NCBI GenBank assembly: GCA_905214365.1
Contig: CAJMMH010000138.1
Span: forward strand, 1-7,343
Direction of reading: 5' to 3'
Length of the DNA stretch: 7,343 nucleotides
From: an uncultured bacterium
Lineage (GTDB): Bacteria > Bacillota > Clostridia > Lachnospirales > Lachnospiraceae
Positions 5,343 through 7,343 of the stretch are shown here, piece by piece; within the stretch, counting starts at the first letter, position 1; every line of letters starts with the position of its first letter. The position numbers and the translations under genes are program-made. The notes below the pieces were generated by a model. The model was not told where the DNA came from. It did not search any database and was given only the letters and a program-made list of their open reading frames with translations.

Positions 5343-5849
5343 ATGGCAAAGGATAAAGAAAAGGATATTAAGACGAATGCGATGCGGATTCTGGATCGGA
5401 TGAAGATTCCGTATGAAGTAGTAACGTATGAGTGCGATGAGTTTGTAGACGGCGTTCATGTAGCAGATATGCTGGGACAGCCGTATGAAAAGTCATTTAA
5501 GACGCTGGTTCTGGAGGGAAAGAGCCGGCAGTACTATGTATTTGTGCTTCCGATTGCGGAGGAGCTGGATCTGAAGGCGGCGGCACGCGCAGTCCGGGAA
5601 AAGTCCGTAGAGATGATTCATGTAAAGGATATCAACGCGATTACCGGGTACATCCGCGGCGGATGCTCTCCGCTTGGCATGAAGAAGCAGTATCCGACGG
5701 TAATTCATGAGAGCGCGAAGGATCTGGATGAGATGATTATCAGCGGAGGTCGGATCGGTTCGCAGATCATCCTGAAACCGGATGACCTGATCCGCGCGGC
5801 ACGCGCGCAATATGCGGATGTCATTCAGCATGAGAATGTGCAGCCGTAA
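5343..5849 (+). CDS. ybaK: Cys-tRNA(Pro)/Cys-tRNA(Cys) deacylase, YbaK/EbsC family
   Basis: This is a trans-acting editing enzyme that hydrolyses Cys mischarged on tRNA(Pro), keeping Cys out of Pro codons. The protein is 168 aa, close to the 159 aa of E. coli YbaK. It shows SFKTL with the conserved Lys53, PIAEELDLKAAARA (70-83), TGYIRGGCSPLGMKK (101-115) and ISGGRIGSQI (133-142), the substrate-pocket motifs of the family. ATG 5343 is chosen because the protein then starts just before the conserved fold. An in-frame ATG at 5271 would add 24 residues unlike the family. The ribosome binding site is weak (GAGAAG, 5331-5336, 6 nt spacing), so the upstream start cannot be fully excluded. It probably lies in one transcript with lgt. 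No terminator is seen in the following 137 nt. Confidence 0.93.
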   Translation: MAKDKEKDIKTNAMRILDRMKIPYEVVTYECDEFVDGVHVADMLGQPYEKSFKTLVLEGKSRQYYVFVLPIAEELDLKAAARAVREKSVEMIHVKDINAITGYIRGGCSPLGMKKQYPTVIHESAKDLDEMIISGGRIGSQIILKPDDLIRAARAQYADVIQHENVQP

Positions 5850-5986
5850 AATTTGTAATGCGGCCGTTACGATCGGCAGTGTCGGATGGCACGGGATTTT
5901 GTGGGAATGCGATTGATGCGTGAAGCACGAAGAAGCTGGAACAGAAATAATAGACCGCGCGGAGAGCGGGACGGAGGAGTGAAAGG

Positions 5987-7285
5987 ATGAGAAAAAAGAA
6001 CAGATGGGCATATCTGGCCGCTCTGGCAGTCGGATGCGCGGCGATCGCGGGATGCGGAGCCGGAAACGGCGGAAAAAAGACAACCGCGGCAGATACCAAA
6101 ACGGAATCGGCGCAGGAAAAGGCCGAAGGCGCGGAGACGACGGCTGAAGAAACAGATGCAGCAGAGTCAGGCAGTGTAGAAGTGACGTTAGAAAGCGATG
6201 CGGAAAACGGCAGCGAGGATACGACGGATGAGTCAGAGCTGGAGACAAAGAACACGGAGACAACCGGTACGCATACGATTACGGACCATGCGGGCAGGGA
6301 GGTTGAAATTCCGGATGAGATTCATCGGATTGCAGTTACGGATACGCTGCCGCTGCCGTCGGTGCTTTCGCTGTTTCTGGATTCCGCGGATTCGATTGTC
6401 GGAATCAGTCCGGTCAGCATGAGCGCGGCGAAGAATGGTCTGCTCGGAGAGCTGTATCCGGAGCTGCTGGATGCGGATACGCAGTTTTTTGCAAATAATG
6501 AGCTGAATATTGAGGCGCTGGCTGCGCTTGAGCCGGATCTGGTTTTCTATAATGCCGGAAGTACTGCGATTGAAGAGGCGCTTGAAAATGCCGGACTGAC
6601 TGCGGTTGCTGTATCGGTGACGAAATGGAATTTCAACGCAGCAGAAACCTACGAACAGTGGCTTGCGCTTTTGGAGGAGATTTTCCCGGAGAAAAAAGGC
6701 ATTGCGCAGAAAGCAGCGGATGTCTGCGATCAGGTGCAGGAGGAAATCGACGGGAAAACAAAGAGTCTGAAGGAAGAAGAGGAGAAGCGTGTATTCTGGC
6801 TGTTTAATTACAGCGATGCAGGAATTGTGACTTCGGGGGAACGGTTCTGGGGACAGTATTGGTGCGATGCGGTAAACGCGGTGAATGTATCGAAGGAGGT
6901 TCCGGCGGAAAAGTCCAATGCGGTTGTCAATATGGAGCAGATCTACAGCTGGGATCCGCAGGTGATTTTTATTAGTAATTTTACGTCTGCAGTACCCGAT
7001 GATTTGTATGAAAATACGATCAGTGATTATGACTGGAGCAGTATTCAGGCGGTAACGGATCAGCAGGTGTATAAGATGCCGCTCGGCGCGTACCGTACCT
7101 TTACGCCGGGAGCGGATACGCCGATGACATTGCTTTGGGTTGCTAAGCAGGTGTATCCGGAGCTGTTCGGAGAAGAAGATCTTACCGCCAGGACAATTGC
7201 CTATTACCAGGATGTATTCGGCGTTACGCTGACGGAGAAGCAGGCGACGGGGATTTATCCGGAAACGCGGCAGGAACAGGAATGA
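5987..7285 (+). CDS. Iron-siderophore/cobalamin-type ABC transporter substrate-binding lipoprotein
   Basis: The protein is 432 aa. ATG 5987 has GGAGG (5973-5977) 9 nt upstream. A lipoprotein signal peptide starts with MRKKNR, then a hydrophobic core, then the lipobox IAGC with lipidated Cys23. It should be anchored on the outer face of the membrane after Lgt action. Residues about 24-95 are a Thr/Glu/Asp/Ala-rich, disordered-looking tether. Residues about 97-420 form a class III periplasmic-binding-protein fold (PF01497 type): DHAGREVEIPDEIHRI (100-115), LEPDLVFYN (181-189), VIFISNF (326-332) and the C-terminal helix TLLWVAKQVYPELF (381-394). Family members bind ferric siderophores, haem or corrinoids; the ligand cannot be told here. 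No B12 riboswitch or clear promoter was found in the 137 nt upstream. The next gene overlaps it by 4 nt, as in importer operons. Confidence 0.88.
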   Translation: MRKKNRWAYLAALAVGCAAIAGCGAGNGGKKTTAADTKTESAQEKAEGAETTAEETDAAESGSVEVTLESDAENGSEDTTDESELETKNTETTGTHTITDHAGREVEIPDEIHRIAVTDTLPLPSVLSLFLDSADSIVGISPVSMSAAKNGLLGELYPELLDADTQFFANNELNIEALAALEPDLVFYNAGSTAIEEALENAGLTAVAVSVTKWNFNAAETYEQWLALLEEIFPEKKGIAQKAADVCDQVQEEIDGKTKSLKEEEEKRVFWLFNYSDAGIVTSGERFWGQYWCDAVNAVNVSKEVPAEKSNAVVNMEQIYSWDPQVIFISNFTSAVPDDLYENTISDYDWSSIQAVTDQQVYKMPLGAYRTFTPGADTPMTLLWVAKQVYPELFGEEDLTARTIAYYQDVFGVTLTEKQATGIYPETRQEQE

Positions 7286-7343
7286 AGAAAAAAGAACGCC
7301 GGAGCCCCCAAAAAGACCATTGGAGCCTTAGAAAAGGACGCTG
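7282..7343 (+). CDS. Start of the next importer gene, probably the FecCD/BtuC-type permease (3'-truncated)
   Basis: An ATG at 7282 overlaps the TGA stop of the binding-protein gene as ATGA, and the frame stays open for 20 codons to the window edge. The upstream AGGA sequences near 7271-7281 can serve as ribosome binding site, and translational coupling is likely. The visible N-terminus (MKKKERRSPQKDHW) is strongly basic, as expected for the cytoplasmic lead of a polytopic permease. The permease identity is inferred from gene order; the visible residues do not prove it. Confidence 0.6.
   Translation, partial: MKKKERRSPQKDHWSLRKGR

Noticed and set aside
5850..5986. Cobalamin riboswitch or other leader upstream of the binding lipoprotein
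   Set aside because: No B12-box-like sequence and no extended stem structure; only 4-bp repeats. A clear promoter and a terminator are also missing.
5493..6263. Open frames on the - strand over the deacylase and lipoprotein genes
   Set aside because: Low-complexity Ser/Pro/Arg-rich translations that mirror the acidic tether and the ybaK coding sequence; no family resemblance.

Overview
The window looks like a chromosomal segment from a Gram-positive member of the Clostridia, most likely Lachnospiraceae-like. This is an inference. It rests on the moderately GC-rich coding, strong GGAGG-type ribosome binding sites, the type of ABC exporter, a Cys-rich Lgt variant, and a lipoprotein with a long acidic tether. 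All recognisable genes lie on the + strand. There is no sign of phage, transposase, CRISPR, tRNA or rRNA.

Region 1 (1-1770): the 3' part of an ABC-type multidrug exporter half-transporter, entering from the left edge. It is followed by a structured 3' region and a clear Rho-independent terminator at 1719-1766.

Region 2 (1776-4220): the most interesting part. A textbook sigma-A promoter (TTGACA, 17 nt, TATAAT) is overlaid by a cluster of LexA/SOS-box-like sites. It drives a radical SAM protein of the 'putative DNA modification/repair' family and then its obligate partner, a DUF4130 'probable DNA metabolism protein'. The radical SAM protein has CX3CX2C, a helix-hairpin-helix DNA-binding motif and, near its C-terminus, QLSLF, a perfect match to the bacterial sliding-clamp-binding consensus. 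Together these suggest an SOS-induced, replisome-linked DNA repair module whose chemistry is not known to me. A further SOS-like box lies between the two genes.

Region 3 (4217-5849): a second good promoter overlaps the stop codon of the DUF4130 gene. It opens a leader of about 200 nt containing three strong inverted repeats, a possible pseudoknot and a 9-nt direct repeat. Then come lgt (prolipoprotein diacylglyceryl transferase) and a YbaK/EbsC-type Cys-tRNA(Pro) deacylase.

Region 4 (5987-7343): a substrate-binding lipoprotein of an iron-siderophore/cobalamin-type ABC importer. The next gene, probably the permease, starts at an ATGA overlap and runs off the right edge. Lgt, encoded 0.7 kb upstream, belongs to the enzyme family that would lipidate this lipoprotein.
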